Below, piece by piece: positions 1 through 10,441 of a stretch of 64,000 nucleotides of DNA. The stretch covers positions 1 to 64,000 of the forward strand of contig NZ_CP049331.1 in NCBI RefSeq assembly GCF_011064285.1. The letters run 5' to 3'. Both the position numbers and the translations under genes were made by a program. Each line of letters begins with the position of its first letter. The first letter of the stretch is position 1. The DNA is from Vibrio ziniensis. Its GTDB lineage: Bacteria; Pseudomonadota; Gammaproteobacteria; Enterobacterales; Vibrionaceae. The notes under the pieces are model-generated. The model was not told where the DNA came from. It saw nothing but the letters and a program-made list of their open reading frames with translations, and did no database searches.

Positions 1-43
1 GATCTTATTCACTGGAACTTCGATCAATTGCTGGCGATCTTAG

Positions 44-68
44 TTATCAACAGGTAGAATTATCAACC
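44..68 (+). promoter_or_regulatory. DnaA-box-like sites upstream of dnaA
   Basis: Two nonamers close to the DnaA box consensus TTATCCACA lie just before the gene: TTATCAACA at 44-52 and TTATCAACC at 60-68. Four GATC (Dam) sites fall in the first 78 bases, at 1, 22, 36 and 75. This arrangement fits DnaA autoregulation of its own promoter, with possible SeqA/Dam timing, as known in E. coli. The upstream part of the promoter is outside the window, so the -35/-10 boxes cannot be assigned. Confidence 0.55.
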
Positions 69-100
69 TTTATCGATCATCTGATTAGAGTGAGAGCACC

Positions 101-1504
101 GTGTCATCTTCGCTTTGGTTGCAATGCTTGCAACAGCTTCAAGAAGAATTACCAGCAGCAGAATTCAGCATGTGGGTTCGTCCGTTACAGGCGGAGCTCA
201 ATGATAATACTCTCACTTTGTTTGCTCCGAACCGTTTTGTTCTTGATTGGGTTCGCGATAAATATATCAATAACATCAACTTATTGTTGAAAGAGTATTG
301 TGGTAACGACGTACCAAGCTTGCGTTTTGAAGTAGGCAGTAAGCCTGTCGCCGCTGTTAAACCAGCACCTGTTCGTTCAGCCGCGGATGTAGCCGCAGAA
401 TCATCGGCTCCTGCTCAGCTAGCGCAGCGTCGTCCTGTCCATAAAACATGGGATGACGAGTCGGTTGAAACCGACATCACTTACCGCTCTAACGTTAACC
501 CTAAACATAAGTTCAATAACTTCGTTGAAGGTAAATCGAACCAATTAGGTTTGGCTGCTGCTCGTCAGGTAGCAGATAACCCAGGAGCTGCGTATAACCC
601 ACTATTCTTATATGGCGGTACAGGTTTAGGTAAAACCCACCTTTTACACGCTGTGGGTAACGCTATTGTTGATAATAAGCCGAATGCGAAAGTGGTTTAC
701 ATGCACTCCGAGCGTTTCGTTCAGGACATGGTTAAAGCACTGCAAAATAACGCGATTGAAGAATTTAAACGTTACTACCGTAGTGTTGATGCGTTATTGA
801 TCGATGACATTCAATTCTTTGCCAATAAAGAGCGCTCTCAAGAAGAGTTCTTCCATACCTTCAACGCCTTGTTGGAAGGTAATCAGCAAATCATCCTAAC
901 CTCTGACCGTTATCCAAAAGAGATTAATGGGGTAGAAGATCGCCTAAAATCTCGTTTCGGTTGGGGTCTGACGGTTGCGATTGAGCCGCCAGAGCTAGAA
1001 ACTCGCGTGGCGATTTTGATGAAAAAAGCGGAAGACCATCAAATTCATCTGCCAGATGAAGTGGCGTTCTTTATTGCGAAACGTCTGCGTTCAAACGTTC
1101 GTGAGCTGGAAGGGGCACTAAACCGTGTCATCGCCAATGCGAACTTTACTGGTCGCCCAATTACTATTGATTTTGTACGTGAAGCTCTGCGTGACTTGCT
1201 GGCTCTACAAGAGAAGCTGGTAACGATTGATAACATTCAAAAGACAGTCGCTGAATACTACAAAATCAAAATGGCGGATCTACTGTCAAAACGTCGTTCA
1301 CGTTCGGTAGCGCGTCCACGTCAGTTAGCGATGGCATTAGCCAAAGAGCTGACTAACCACAGCTTGCCAGAAATTGGCGATGCTTTCGGTGGCCGTGACC
1401 ATACCACTGTGCTTCACGCATGTCGTAAAATTGAGCAACTGCGCGAAGAGAGTCACGACATAAAAGAAGACTACTCGAACTTGATTCGTACGCTTTCATC
1501 ATAA
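101..1504 (+). CDS. dnaA: Chromosomal replication initiator protein DnaA
   Basis: DnaA is the AAA+ ATPase that binds DnaA boxes at oriC, melts the origin and loads DnaB. The 467-residue product is the usual length. Domain I is at about 1-85 and a variable Pro/Ala-rich linker at about 85-130. The AAA+ domain carries Walker A GGTGLGKT at 172-179 and Walker B LLIDD ending at D235-D236. The domain IV helix-turn-helix carries the DnaA signature [11 protein letters not shown] near 430-440. The start is GTG at 101; the overlapping 66-residue ORF in another frame is a shadow. It is first of the block dnaA-dnaN-recF-gyrB, with 59 bases to dnaN. Confidence 0.99.
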   Translation: MSSSLWLQCLQQLQEELPAAEFSMWVRPLQAELNDNTLTLFAPNRFVLDWVRDKYINNINLLLKEYCGNDVPSLRFEVGSKPVAAVKPAPVRSAADVAAESSAPAQLAQRRPVHKTWDDESVETDITYRSNVNPKHKFNNFVEGKSNQLGLAAARQVADNPGAAYNPLFLYGGTGLGKTHLLHAVGNAIVDNKPNAKVVYMHSERFVQDMVKALQNNAIEEFKRYYRSVDALLIDDIQFFANKERSQEEFFHTFNALLEGNQQIILTSDRYPKEINGVEDRLKSRFGWGLTVAIEPPELETRVAILMKKAEDHQIHLPDEVAFFIAKRLRSNVRELEGALNRVIANANFTGRPITIDFVREALRDLLALQEKLVTIDNIQKTVAEYYKIKMADLLSKRRSRSVARPRQLAMALAKELTNHSLPEIGDAFGGRDHTTVLHACRKIEQLREESHDIKEDYSNLIRTLSS

Positions 1505-1563
1505 TTGCGCTATAGTTTGCGCTGATTTGCGTCGTTTCTCCGTCTATCGTTTAAGAGCACACT

Positions 1564-2664
1564 ATGAAATTTACAATCGAACGTAGCCACTTCATTAAAC
1601 CTCTACAACAAGTTTCGGGCACTCTAGGTGGCCGAGCATCACTGCCTATCTTAGGTAACTTGCTGATTAAAGTTGAAGATAATCAATTGTCGATGACGGC
1701 AACGGATTTGGAAGTAGAATTGATCAGTCGTGTCACGTTGGAAGGCGATTTTGAAGCAGGCAGCATTACCGTTCCCGCACGTAAATTTCTTGATATCTGC
1801 CGTGGCCTGCCTGATTCAGCCGTGATTACTGTGGTGTTAGAGGGCGACCGCATTCAAGTGCGCTCTGGTCGTAGCCGTTTCTCACTTGCAACCTTGCCAG
1901 CCAATGATTTCCCTAATATCGAAGATTGGCAAAGCGAAGTTGAAGTTTCACTGACTCAAGGCGAATTGCGTAGTCTGATTGAGAAAACACAGTTTTCGAT
2001 GGCAAACCAAGATGTACGCTACTACCTAAACGGTATGCTATTTGAAATTGATGGTAGCACACTGCGTTCAGTGGCGACTGATGGTCACCGTATGGCGGTT
2101 TCTCAAACCGAATTGGGTGCTGACTTTGCGCATAAGCAAATTATCCTGCCACGCAAAGGTGTACTGGAACTTGTGAAGCTACTGGATGCGCCTGAGCAAT
2201 CAGTGGTACTACAAATTGGTAGTTCAAACCTGCGCGCAGATGTGAACAACTTTGTCTTCACGTCTAAACTGGTTGATGGCCGTTTCCCTGATTATCGCCG
2301 CGTAATGCCGCAAAGTACCAACAAAGTTTTACTTGCTAACTGTGATGAATTACGTCAGTGTTTTTCACGTGCTGCAATTCTGTCGAATGAAAAATTCCGC
2401 GGTGTACGTGTCAATCTAGCTGATAGCGAAATGCGTATTACAGCGAATAACCCAGAGCAGGAAGAAGCGGAAGAAGTATTAGATGTAAACTTCGAAGGTG
2501 ACACGATTGAGATCGGCTTCAACGTAAGCTACATCCTCGATGTGTTGAATACCCTTCGTTGTGATAACGTACGTATCTCGATGTCAGATGCTAACGCCAG
2601 TGCGCTGGTGGAAAATGCTGAAGATGACAGCGCGATGTACGTTGTTATGCCAATTCGTCTGTAA
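1564..2664 (+). CDS. dnaN: DNA polymerase III beta sliding clamp
   Basis: DnaN forms the ring-shaped dimer that tethers DNA polymerase III and other polymerases to the template. The 366-residue protein matches the E. coli length and has the family start (MKFTIERSHFIKPLQQV) and the C-terminal ending MPIRL that is part of the partner-binding cleft region. It would fold into three clamp domains of about 120 residues. It lies 59 bases after dnaA and 38 before recF, consistent with one transcription unit with extra internal promoters, as in E. coli. Confidence 0.99.
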   Translation: MKFTIERSHFIKPLQQVSGTLGGRASLPILGNLLIKVEDNQLSMTATDLEVELISRVTLEGDFEAGSITVPARKFLDICRGLPDSAVITVVLEGDRIQVRSGRSRFSLATLPANDFPNIEDWQSEVEVSLTQGELRSLIEKTQFSMANQDVRYYLNGMLFEIDGSTLRSVATDGHRMAVSQTELGADFAHKQIILPRKGVLELVKLLDAPEQSVVLQIGSSNLRADVNNFVFTSKLVDGRFPDYRRVMPQSTNKVLLANCDELRQCFSRAAILSNEKFRGVRVNLADSEMRITANNPEQEEAEEVLDVNFEGDTIEIGFNVSYILDVLNTLRCDNVRISMSDANASALVENAEDDSAMYVVMPIRL

Positions 2665-2702
2665 CTATTTATCATTAAGAGTTAAGGATTTAACTTCGCG
2701 CT

Positions 2703-3782
2703 ATGCCGCTTACGCGTCTGGTTATTCAGCAATTTCGTAATATTAAAGCCTGTGATATTTCATTATCATCAGGCTTTAACTTTCTTATTGGTGTCAATGG
2801 AAGTGGCAAAACCAGTGTCTTGGAAGCGATTTATCTGCTTGGGCATGGTCGCTCTTTTAAAAGTTCGCTCACTGGGAGAGTGATTCAAAATGAGTGCTCA
2901 GAACTGTTTGTTCACGGGCGTTTTTTGACTTCGGATCAATTTGAGTTACCTATTGGTATTAATAAGCAGCGTGACGGTTCAACTGAGGTTAAAATAGGCG
3001 GTCAATCAGGGCAAAAATTGGCACAGTTGGCACAAGTTTTACCTTTGCAGTTGATTCATCCGGAAGGCTTTGATTTATTAACGGATGGACCGAAACAACG
3101 CCGAGCATTCATCGATTGGGGCGTGTTTCATTCGGAACCGGCATTTTTTGATGCATGGGGAAGATTTAAGCGTTTAAGTAAACAACGTAATGCATTACTC
3201 AAAACTGCGACCAGCTACCGTGAGCTGAGCTATTGGGATCAGGAATTAGCCTTGTTGGCTGAGCATATTGACCAATGGCGCCGAACTTACGTTGAGCAAA
3301 TGAAAGTGGTTGCCGAAGAATTGTGCCGCACGTTTTTACCGGAGTTCGATATTGCGGTAAAGTACTATCGCGGTTGGGATAAAGACACCCCGTACCAGCA
3401 GATACTGGAAAAAAACTTCGAACGTGATCAACAGCTTGGCTACACCTTCAGTGGTCCAAATAAAGCTGATTTGAAGATAAAAGTTAACGGTACTCCAGTG
3501 GAAGATGTTCTTTCTCGGGGGCAACTGAAATTAATGGTGTGTGCACTACGTGTCGCACAGGGCCAACACTTAACTGAGTTGACCGGGAAGCAATGCATCT
3601 ACTTAATTGATGATTTTGCTTCCGAACTCGATAGCCAGCGTCGTAAGCGTCTTGCAGATTGCTTGAAAGCGACGCAGGCTCAAGTTTTTGTAAGTTCTAT
3701 TACTCAAAGCCAAGTTGCCGACATGGTCGAGCCAAACAGCAAGATGTTTCATGTGGAACATGGCACAATAGAGCAAGGATAA
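2703..3782 (+). CDS. recF: DNA replication and repair protein RecF
   Basis: RecF is an SMC-like ATPase that, with RecO and RecR, loads RecA on gapped single-stranded DNA. The 359-residue protein has an N-terminal Walker A GVNGSGKT at residues 30-37 and an ABC-type signature LSRGQLKLM in the C-terminal third, followed by the Walker B region around [11 protein letters not shown]. The length is normal for the family. It sits 38 bases after dnaN and 19 before gyrB in the conserved replication block. Confidence 0.98.
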   Translation: MPLTRLVIQQFRNIKACDISLSSGFNFLIGVNGSGKTSVLEAIYLLGHGRSFKSSLTGRVIQNECSELFVHGRFLTSDQFELPIGINKQRDGSTEVKIGGQSGQKLAQLAQVLPLQLIHPEGFDLLTDGPKQRRAFIDWGVFHSEPAFFDAWGRFKRLSKQRNALLKTATSYRELSYWDQELALLAEHIDQWRRTYVEQMKVVAEELCRTFLPEFDIAVKYYRGWDKDTPYQQILEKNFERDQQLGYTFSGPNKADLKIKVNGTPVEDVLSRGQLKLMVCALRVAQGQHLTELTGKQCIYLIDDFASELDSQRRKRLADCLKATQAQVFVSSITQSQVADMVEPNSKMFHVEHGTIEQG

Positions 3783-3798
3783 TTTAGTCAGAGAGTAA

Positions 3799-6219
<2,421 letters not shown>

Positions 6220-6245
6220 TTCACGCACGAGTTAGTTGAAATAAC

Positions 6246-6275
6246 AAAAAGGCGCACTTTAGAGTGCGCCTTTTT
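6246..6275 (+). terminator. Rho-independent terminator after gyrB
   Basis: The hairpin AGGCGCACT-TTAG-AGTGCGCCT is followed by five Ts and preceded by five As, so it can stop transcription on both strands. It closes gyrB on the plus strand and the acyl-CoA ligase gene arriving from the right. Confidence 0.9.
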
Positions 6276-6307
6276 AATGTCTGCGATTTTGATATTTCAC
6301 ACCTTAG

Positions 6308-7885
6308 CTACTGGGTATTACGTAGTTCACGACGCAGTACTTTTCCAACCGCAGATTTTGGCAATTGCTGATGGAAAGTGATGCGCTTTGGCACTTTATA
6401 GTTAGTCAGGTGTTGGCGGCAGAAGTGGATAATATCCCCTTCGTCTAATGGTTCTAGGGTTGCGATATGCGCATGCACTATTTCACCCGCTTTTTCATCA
6501 TGGTCGCCAACTACGGCTGCTTCAGTAATGTGCTGGTGGCTACACAAAATATCTTCCACTTCATTTGGATACACATTGAAGCCAGAGACGATAATCATGT
6601 CTTTTAAACGGTCGACAATTTGGATATGTCCATCATCTTTAATTAAGCCCACATCACCAGTCTTGAAGAAACCATTAATAATCGAGTTCGCGGTTTCATC
6701 AGGGCGCTGCCAGTATTCCAACATTACTTGTGGTCCTTTCACCACCAGCTCACCAATTTGACCCTGCGCTAGCGGTTGGTTGTTAATATCCCAAACCTGT
6801 ACTTCTGTGGCGTGAAGGGGCGTGCCTACGCATCCTACTTGTTCTTTGTTGAACTCATTTAAGGTAATTACCGGTGACGTTTCTGATAAGCCCCAACCTT
6901 CGGTAATGGTACAGCCGGTGATCTCAAACCATGTGTTGTAGGCTTTACTGGTCAGCATAGAGCCTCCAGAGAAGGTGATTTTGAGCTGACTGAAATCCAA
7001 TGACGGGAACTCTGGATGCTGGCAAAGTCCCATAAACAGTGTGTTGATGCCTGAAAAGCCAGAGAAACGTACGTCTTTGAGCGTTTGAACAAAGCCATCA
7101 ATATCCCTAGGGTTTGGGATCAGGATATTTTGCACACCTAAACTAAACAGGCTGATCAGGTTCACTGTAAAGGCGTAAATGTGATAAAGCGGTAAAGGGC
7201 AGACAAAGTTTTCGCCCTCTGACTCAGTTTTTTGGCTGATACGAATATTCATTTGCGAAGCGTTCGCCATTAAATTGCGGTGAGTTAAACAGGCTCCCTT
7301 TGAGATGCCTGTGGTACCGCCTGTGTATTGGATAACAGCAATATCGTTAATCTGCGCGTCATTTTTGGACACTGGAGGCAGATGCGAGCCTTCATTGATC
7401 ACAGAGTTGAAATCAAAATAGTCGCCGCGATCTTGTTGTTTACCAGTAAGTAGATCGGGTGCGGCGGTGATCAGAACTTTCTCTATGCACAGTTCATCTT
7501 TAATTGCCTGATATTTAGGCATTAAATCTTCCAGAATAACCAGAACTCGAGCACCTGAATCATTGAACTGATGCTTCATCTCTCTTGAGGTGTAGAGCGG
7601 ATTAGTATTGACAATAACCAGACCTGCGCGAAAAGCGGCGTAGGTAACAATCGGATATTGAGTCAGGTTGGGAAGTTGAATGGCGATGCGATCACCAGCT
7701 TTCAATCCACATTGATGTTGAAACCACTGAGCAAGATAACGAGATTTCTGCTCTATTTCAGCAAAACTCAGGGATTGACCCAAGCTGTGAAAAGCGGGTT
7801 TTTCGCTAAAGCAGGAAAATCCATCTTCCAGTAATTGTGCGACGTTATTGAATTTATTTTGATAATAGCAGGCGTCGTTGATCAT
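6308..7885 (-). CDS. AMP-binding long-chain fatty-acid-CoA ligase (FadD-like)
   Basis: This 525-residue protein belongs to the acyl-CoA synthetase branch of the adenylate-forming (ANL) superfamily, which activates fatty acids with ATP and CoA. The P-loop-like motif YTGGTTGISKG is at 187-197. The GWGLSET adenylate motif and the TGDVGLI hinge region follow. The C-terminal domain carries a catalytic-type lysine, K515, in GKVLRREL. Length and motifs resemble FadD, but FadD paralogues are common in vibrios, so substrate chain length is open. It stands alone on the minus strand and starts 97 bases from a perfect 7-2-7 palindrome that could be its operator. Confidence 0.88.
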   Translation of the reverse strand: MINDACYYQNKFNNVAQLLEDGFSCFSEKPAFHSLGQSLSFAEIEQKSRYLAQWFQHQCGLKAGDRIAIQLPNLTQYPIVTYAAFRAGLVIVNTNPLYTSREMKHQFNDSGARVLVILEDLMPKYQAIKDELCIEKVLITAAPDLLTGKQQDRGDYFDFNSVINEGSHLPPVSKNDAQINDIAVIQYTGGTTGISKGACLTHRNLMANASQMNIRISQKTESEGENFVCPLPLYHIYAFTVNLISLFSLGVQNILIPNPRDIDGFVQTLKDVRFSGFSGINTLFMGLCQHPEFPSLDFSQLKITFSGGSMLTSKAYNTWFEITGCTITEGWGLSETSPVITLNEFNKEQVGCVGTPLHATEVQVWDINNQPLAQGQIGELVVKGPQVMLEYWQRPDETANSIINGFFKTGDVGLIKDDGHIQIVDRLKDMIIVSGFNVYPNEVEDILCSHQHITEAAVVGDHDEKAGEIVHAHIATLEPLDEGDIIHFCRQHLTNYKVPKRITFHQQLPKSAVGKVLRRELRNTQ

Positions 7886-7981
7886 GTTCTATCCGTTCCT
7901 TTATTGCGTGACGGCTACTGAGTAGGTGTATGTGTGTTATGGAAAGTAGCGTCATCTAGGCTGGTTAAATATGTAGGGATG

Positions 7982-7997
7982 GGACAATCAATTGTCC
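7982..7997. promoter_or_regulatory. Perfect palindrome, possible operator in the 450-base spacer 7886-8335
   Basis: GGACAAT-CA-ATTGTCC is a perfect 7-base inverted repeat with a two-base centre, the size of a dimeric repressor site (TetR, MarR or GntR type). It lies 97 bases upstream of the acyl-CoA ligase start and about 200 bases upstream of the ibpA heat-shock promoter. It does not resemble the PsrA box known to me. The rest of the spacer up to 8192 holds no gene I can support; the 80-residue ORF at 8023 runs through the ibpA promoter and looks spurious. Confidence 0.4.
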
Positions 7998-8192
7998 TTA
8001 TTGTTTTAACATTGCATTAACATTGTCGAGTCTAACCTACCGAATTTATTTGGCTATAGTCCTGAACGGTATATTGTGCGGATTGGTGTTAATTTGTGAT
8101 AGGCCTCCAAGACTCTTGATATTTTTATCACTTTTTATGCAGTCAGATGCGATATGGCATTTTTCTACAACACAAAAATTTTTTATCACGGG

Positions 8193-8220
8193 CTTGAAAG
8201 AGAGAAAGTTGACCTTATAT
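8193..8220 (+). promoter_or_regulatory. Sigma-32-type heat-shock promoter of ibpA
   Basis: CTTGAAA at 8193-8199 and CCTTATAT at 8213-8220 are separated by 13 bases. They match the RpoH consensus (CTTGAA, 13-17 bases, CCCCATnT) at the -35 box fully and at five of eight positions of the -10 box. Transcription would start near 8227, giving a leader of about 109 bases, similar to E. coli ibpA. Confidence 0.65.
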
Positions 8221-8226
8221 CTATTT

Positions 8227-8335
8227 ACGAAGCAGGAAATGCCGCAGCTGGTGGGTTTCCACTGACTCGTCCTAAAGGAGAGTTCGCTTCATTAATGATT
8301 GTTTTTAAATATTGCTTCACAGAAGGATACTTATT
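8227..8335 (+). ncRNA. ROSE-type RNA thermometer in the ibpA leader
   Basis: The 3' end of the leader can fold as UUGCUUC-ACA-GAAGGA (8312-8327). C8318-G8322, U8317-A8323, U8316-A8324 and C8315-G8325 pair, then a G8314-G8326 mismatch, then U8313-A8327. This hides the Shine-Dalgarno AGAAGGA. The U(U/C)GCU strand facing the SD with a G-G pair is the hallmark of ROSE elements upstream of small heat-shock genes. The rest of the leader should form the upstream helices, which I did not resolve. Confidence 0.75.
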
Positions 8336-8770
8336 ATGAGAACTGTAGATTTTACTCCTCTATACCGTAACGCAATTGGTTTTGATCGTCTTCTAAACAT
8401 GATGGAAGCGAACGCAGCGAAAAATAGCCAAGGCGGTTTTCCTCCATACAATATCGAGCAGCAAGAAGAGAACAAGTTCCGCATTACGATGGCGGTGGCT
8501 GGATTTGCTGACGAAGAGCTAGACATCACTCAACAAGAAAACACCCTAATCGTACGCGGTGAACGTAAAGCAGCAGAAGAAAAAAAATACGTTTATCAAG
8601 GTATTGCTGAGCGTGATTTCGAGCGTAAGTTCCAATTAGCGGACTACGTAAAAGTGATTGGTGCCAATATGGAGAATGGTTTGCTACATATCGATTTGGA
8701 ACGTGAGATTCCAGAAGTGATGCAACCAAGAAAGATAGCCATTAACGGCAAGCACTTACTAGAGAATTAA
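8336..8770 (+). CDS. ibpA: Small heat-shock protein IbpA (Hsp20 family)
   Basis: This 144-residue alpha-crystallin-type holdase keeps unfolding proteins soluble for the DnaK and ClpB machines. It starts [19 protein letters not shown], the IbpA/IbpB N-terminus. An alpha-crystallin domain follows at about 35-125 ([27 protein letters not shown]) and a C-terminal tail contains the I-x-I-type sequence (KIAI). The start at 8336 is chosen because SD AGAAGGA lies 8 bases upstream and the longer frame from 8312 would consume the thermometer. It is a single-gene unit with its own terminator. Confidence 0.95.
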   Translation: MRTVDFTPLYRNAIGFDRLLNMMEANAAKNSQGGFPPYNIEQQEENKFRITMAVAGFADEELDITQQENTLIVRGERKAAEEKKYVYQGIAERDFERKFQLADYVKVIGANMENGLLHIDLEREIPEVMQPRKIAINGKHLLEN

Positions 8771-8774
8771 TATG

Positions 8775-8803
8775 AAAGAGCCCGCGAAAGCGGGCTTTTT
8801 TGT
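8775..8803. terminator. Terminator between ibpA and avtA
   Basis: Perfect stem AGCCCGC-GAAA-GCGGGCT at 8779-8796, followed by a run of Ts for ibpA. The preceding As are limited, so it is stronger on the plus strand, but it is also the only hairpin available to end avtA. Confidence 0.9.
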
Positions 8804-8810
8804 GTCTGTT

Positions 8811-10061
8811 TTATGCTTCCTGATACGCCTTCTTCACTTCTTCAGCAATAATCGCAATGCCTTTTTGCATCGCTTCATCATCTTGAACATAGTTCATGCG
8901 TAGGCACTGATGAGCATGAGCCCAATCTTCCTTCTGACCAATAAAGAAATATTCACCCGGAATAACCAGAACGCCACGTTCTTTTAATCGTTTATAAAGT
9001 TCCATCGTGTTGATTGGCAATTCGTCAAACCATAACCATAGGAAAATTGCGCCTTCTGGCTTGTGGATACGGAAGCGTTCATCATCAATAGCTTGTTGTA
9101 GAAGTTCTACTGCACGCTGAGATTTTTGTTTATAGAAAGGCTTAATCACCTCTTCACTCAAACGCAGTAAGTCGTTCTTTTCAATGATGCGGTGAGCGAG
9201 AGCCGGGCCAACGCTGCCTGGTGCCAAACTAATGATGCCGTTCATATTGCTTAGAGCTTCCGTTACCTGCTCATTAGCAATCACTATGCCGCAGCGTACA
9301 CCTGGTAATCCCAGCTTGGATAAGCTCATGCAAAGAATGGTGTTTTCATTCCAGAATGGTTCTACATCTTCAAAGATGATGTTAGGGAATGGCACGCCAT
9401 AAGCGTTATCCACTAATAGTGGAATATTATTCTCACGTGCTAATTGGTCGAGCTTGTGGATTTCTTCTTCTGTTAACACATTACCTGTAGGGTTGGTTGG
9501 GCGGGATGCACAGATAGCCGCAACCGAATCGTCTATTTTTAGTTTCTCAAAATCTACATGGTATTTGAATAGACCATTATCCAGCAGTTCTATTTCAGGA
9601 CGGTAAGAGACAAAAATATCTTCATCGATGCCCGCGTCACCATAACCAATGTATTCCGGTGCGAGAGGCAATAAAATCTTCTTAAAGCTGCCGTCTGGTT
9701 GTTTACCTGCGAACAGATTGAAAAGGTAGAAGAAGCCACTTTGACTGCCGTTGGTTAAGCTAATGTTCTTTTCGCTGATATCCCAGCCGTAGGTATCACG
9801 GAATAGTTTCGCCAGAGCTTTAATGAAAACATCTTTACCTTGAGGACCATCGTAGTTAGTCATCCCCGCCAGTAACGAGCCATCCGCCAGCATCTCTTCG
9901 GTTGTCAGTCGGAAATAATCGAGCATTTCTGGAATGGCGGCAGGGTTACCTCCACCAAGCATGATGGCACCTGGTGTACGTAGACCATCATTAAGATCAT
10001 CCATTAATTGGGTGATTCCGGAATATCGATTAAATTTCTCGCCAAAAGTGGAAAACTTCAT
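8811..10061 (-). CDS. avtA: Valine-pyruvate aminotransferase
   Basis: AvtA transfers amino groups between valine and pyruvate (giving alanine and 2-ketoisovalerate) and uses PLP. The 416-residue chain is a fold-type I aminotransferase. It has the AvtA-type N-terminus (GAIMLGGGNPAAIPEM at 31-46), the substrate/PLP segment SRPTNPTGN near 186-194, the D218-N219-A220 PLP-ring contact, and Schiff-base lysine K249 in SLSKLGLPG. It is monocistronic. The neighbouring ilv operon lacks ilvE, so AvtA may carry part of valine transamination here, but the family does not usually serve isoleucine. Confidence 0.94.
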   Translation of the reverse strand: MKFSTFGEKFNRYSGITQLMDDLNDGLRTPGAIMLGGGNPAAIPEMLDYFRLTTEEMLADGSLLAGMTNYDGPQGKDVFIKALAKLFRDTYGWDISEKNISLTNGSQSGFFYLFNLFAGKQPDGSFKKILLPLAPEYIGYGDAGIDEDIFVSYRPEIELLDNGLFKYHVDFEKLKIDDSVAAICASRPTNPTGNVLTEEEIHKLDQLARENNIPLLVDNAYGVPFPNIIFEDVEPFWNENTILCMSLSKLGLPGVRCGIVIANEQVTEALSNMNGIISLAPGSVGPALAHRIIEKNDLLRLSEEVIKPFYKQKSQRAVELLQQAIDDERFRIHKPEGAIFLWLWFDELPINTMELYKRLKERGVLVIPGEYFFIGQKEDWAHAHQCLRMNYVQDDEAMQKGIAIIAEEVKKAYQEA

Positions 10062-10228
10062 TACTGACTACCTAGTGGTTGTTTTTAGGGCGTTCACCCT
10101 TGATAAATAGATTCAAAGTGCAAATGAATTACACTTAAAAATATAGGCCGATAGAATCTCTGCCGTTTTGAATAGCCAATGAACATACCGCAATGTTTTT
10201 GTGAGGCAAAGCACTATTTTGTGCTAAA

Positions 10229-10268
10229 TAAAAAAAGCGGCTCAACTCCGATGAGTTAGCCGCTCTTT
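10229..10268 (-). terminator. Terminator of the glyQS transcript
   Basis: On the minus strand, GAGCGGCTAACTC-ATCG-GAGTTGAGCCGC is followed by six or more Ts. The stem has one bulged base. It lies about 175 bases beyond the glyS stop, so the ERIC element between them is expected to be in the glyQS 3' untranslated RNA. The rest of the 380-base spacer 10062-10441 contains the avtA promoter region and the ERIC element, with no gene. Confidence 0.8.
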
Positions 10269-10298
10269 GCTGTTTTAGCTAGTTAAAACTGAAACGCT

Positions 10299-10438
10299 GT
10301 ACCCTTTCTACTTGAAGCTGCAGCGCTTTATGTTTTGGTATGGGGTCTACGTTCGTTCACCCCAATCACATAGTTTATCTATGTTCATGGGGATTCACTC
10401 ACTTGCCGCCTACCTGCAACTCCAAGTAGTTTGAGTAC
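10299..10438. repeat. ERIC (intergenic repeat unit), copy 1
   Basis: A 140-base imperfect palindrome with terminal inverted repeats (CTACTTGAAGCTGCAG left; CTGCAACTCCAAGTAG right) and a core TTCACCCCAATCAC...ATGGGGATTCACTC. This core matches the classic ERIC primer regions of enterobacteria and vibrios. A second copy is at 26048-26176. Compared with that copy, this one carries about 11 extra bases in its left half. It ends 3 bases before the glyS stop codon. Confidence 0.9.
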
Positions 10439-10441
10439 ATA

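Noticed and set aside
1-100. Possible chromosomal origin oriC
   Set aside because: Two DnaA-like boxes and GATC sites are present but no AT-rich unwinding region fits in 100 bases, and in vibrios oriC1 lies near mnmG/mioC rather than directly before dnaA.
90-290. 66-residue ORF overlapping the dnaA start
   Set aside because: Out-of-frame shadow of dnaA with no SD and no family likeness.
8023-8265. 80-residue ORF upstream of ibpA
   Set aside because: It runs through the sigma-32 promoter, starts with TTG without an SD and has no recognisable pattern.
8154-8339. 61-residue ORF overlapping the ibpA leader
   Set aside because: It reads through the heat-shock promoter and RNA thermometer and overlaps the ibpA start.
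10299-10438. ERIC copy considered as a terminator or sRNA gene
   Set aside because: Terminal repeats and core match ERIC, and a second copy exists at 26 kb; a proper terminator is found further left.
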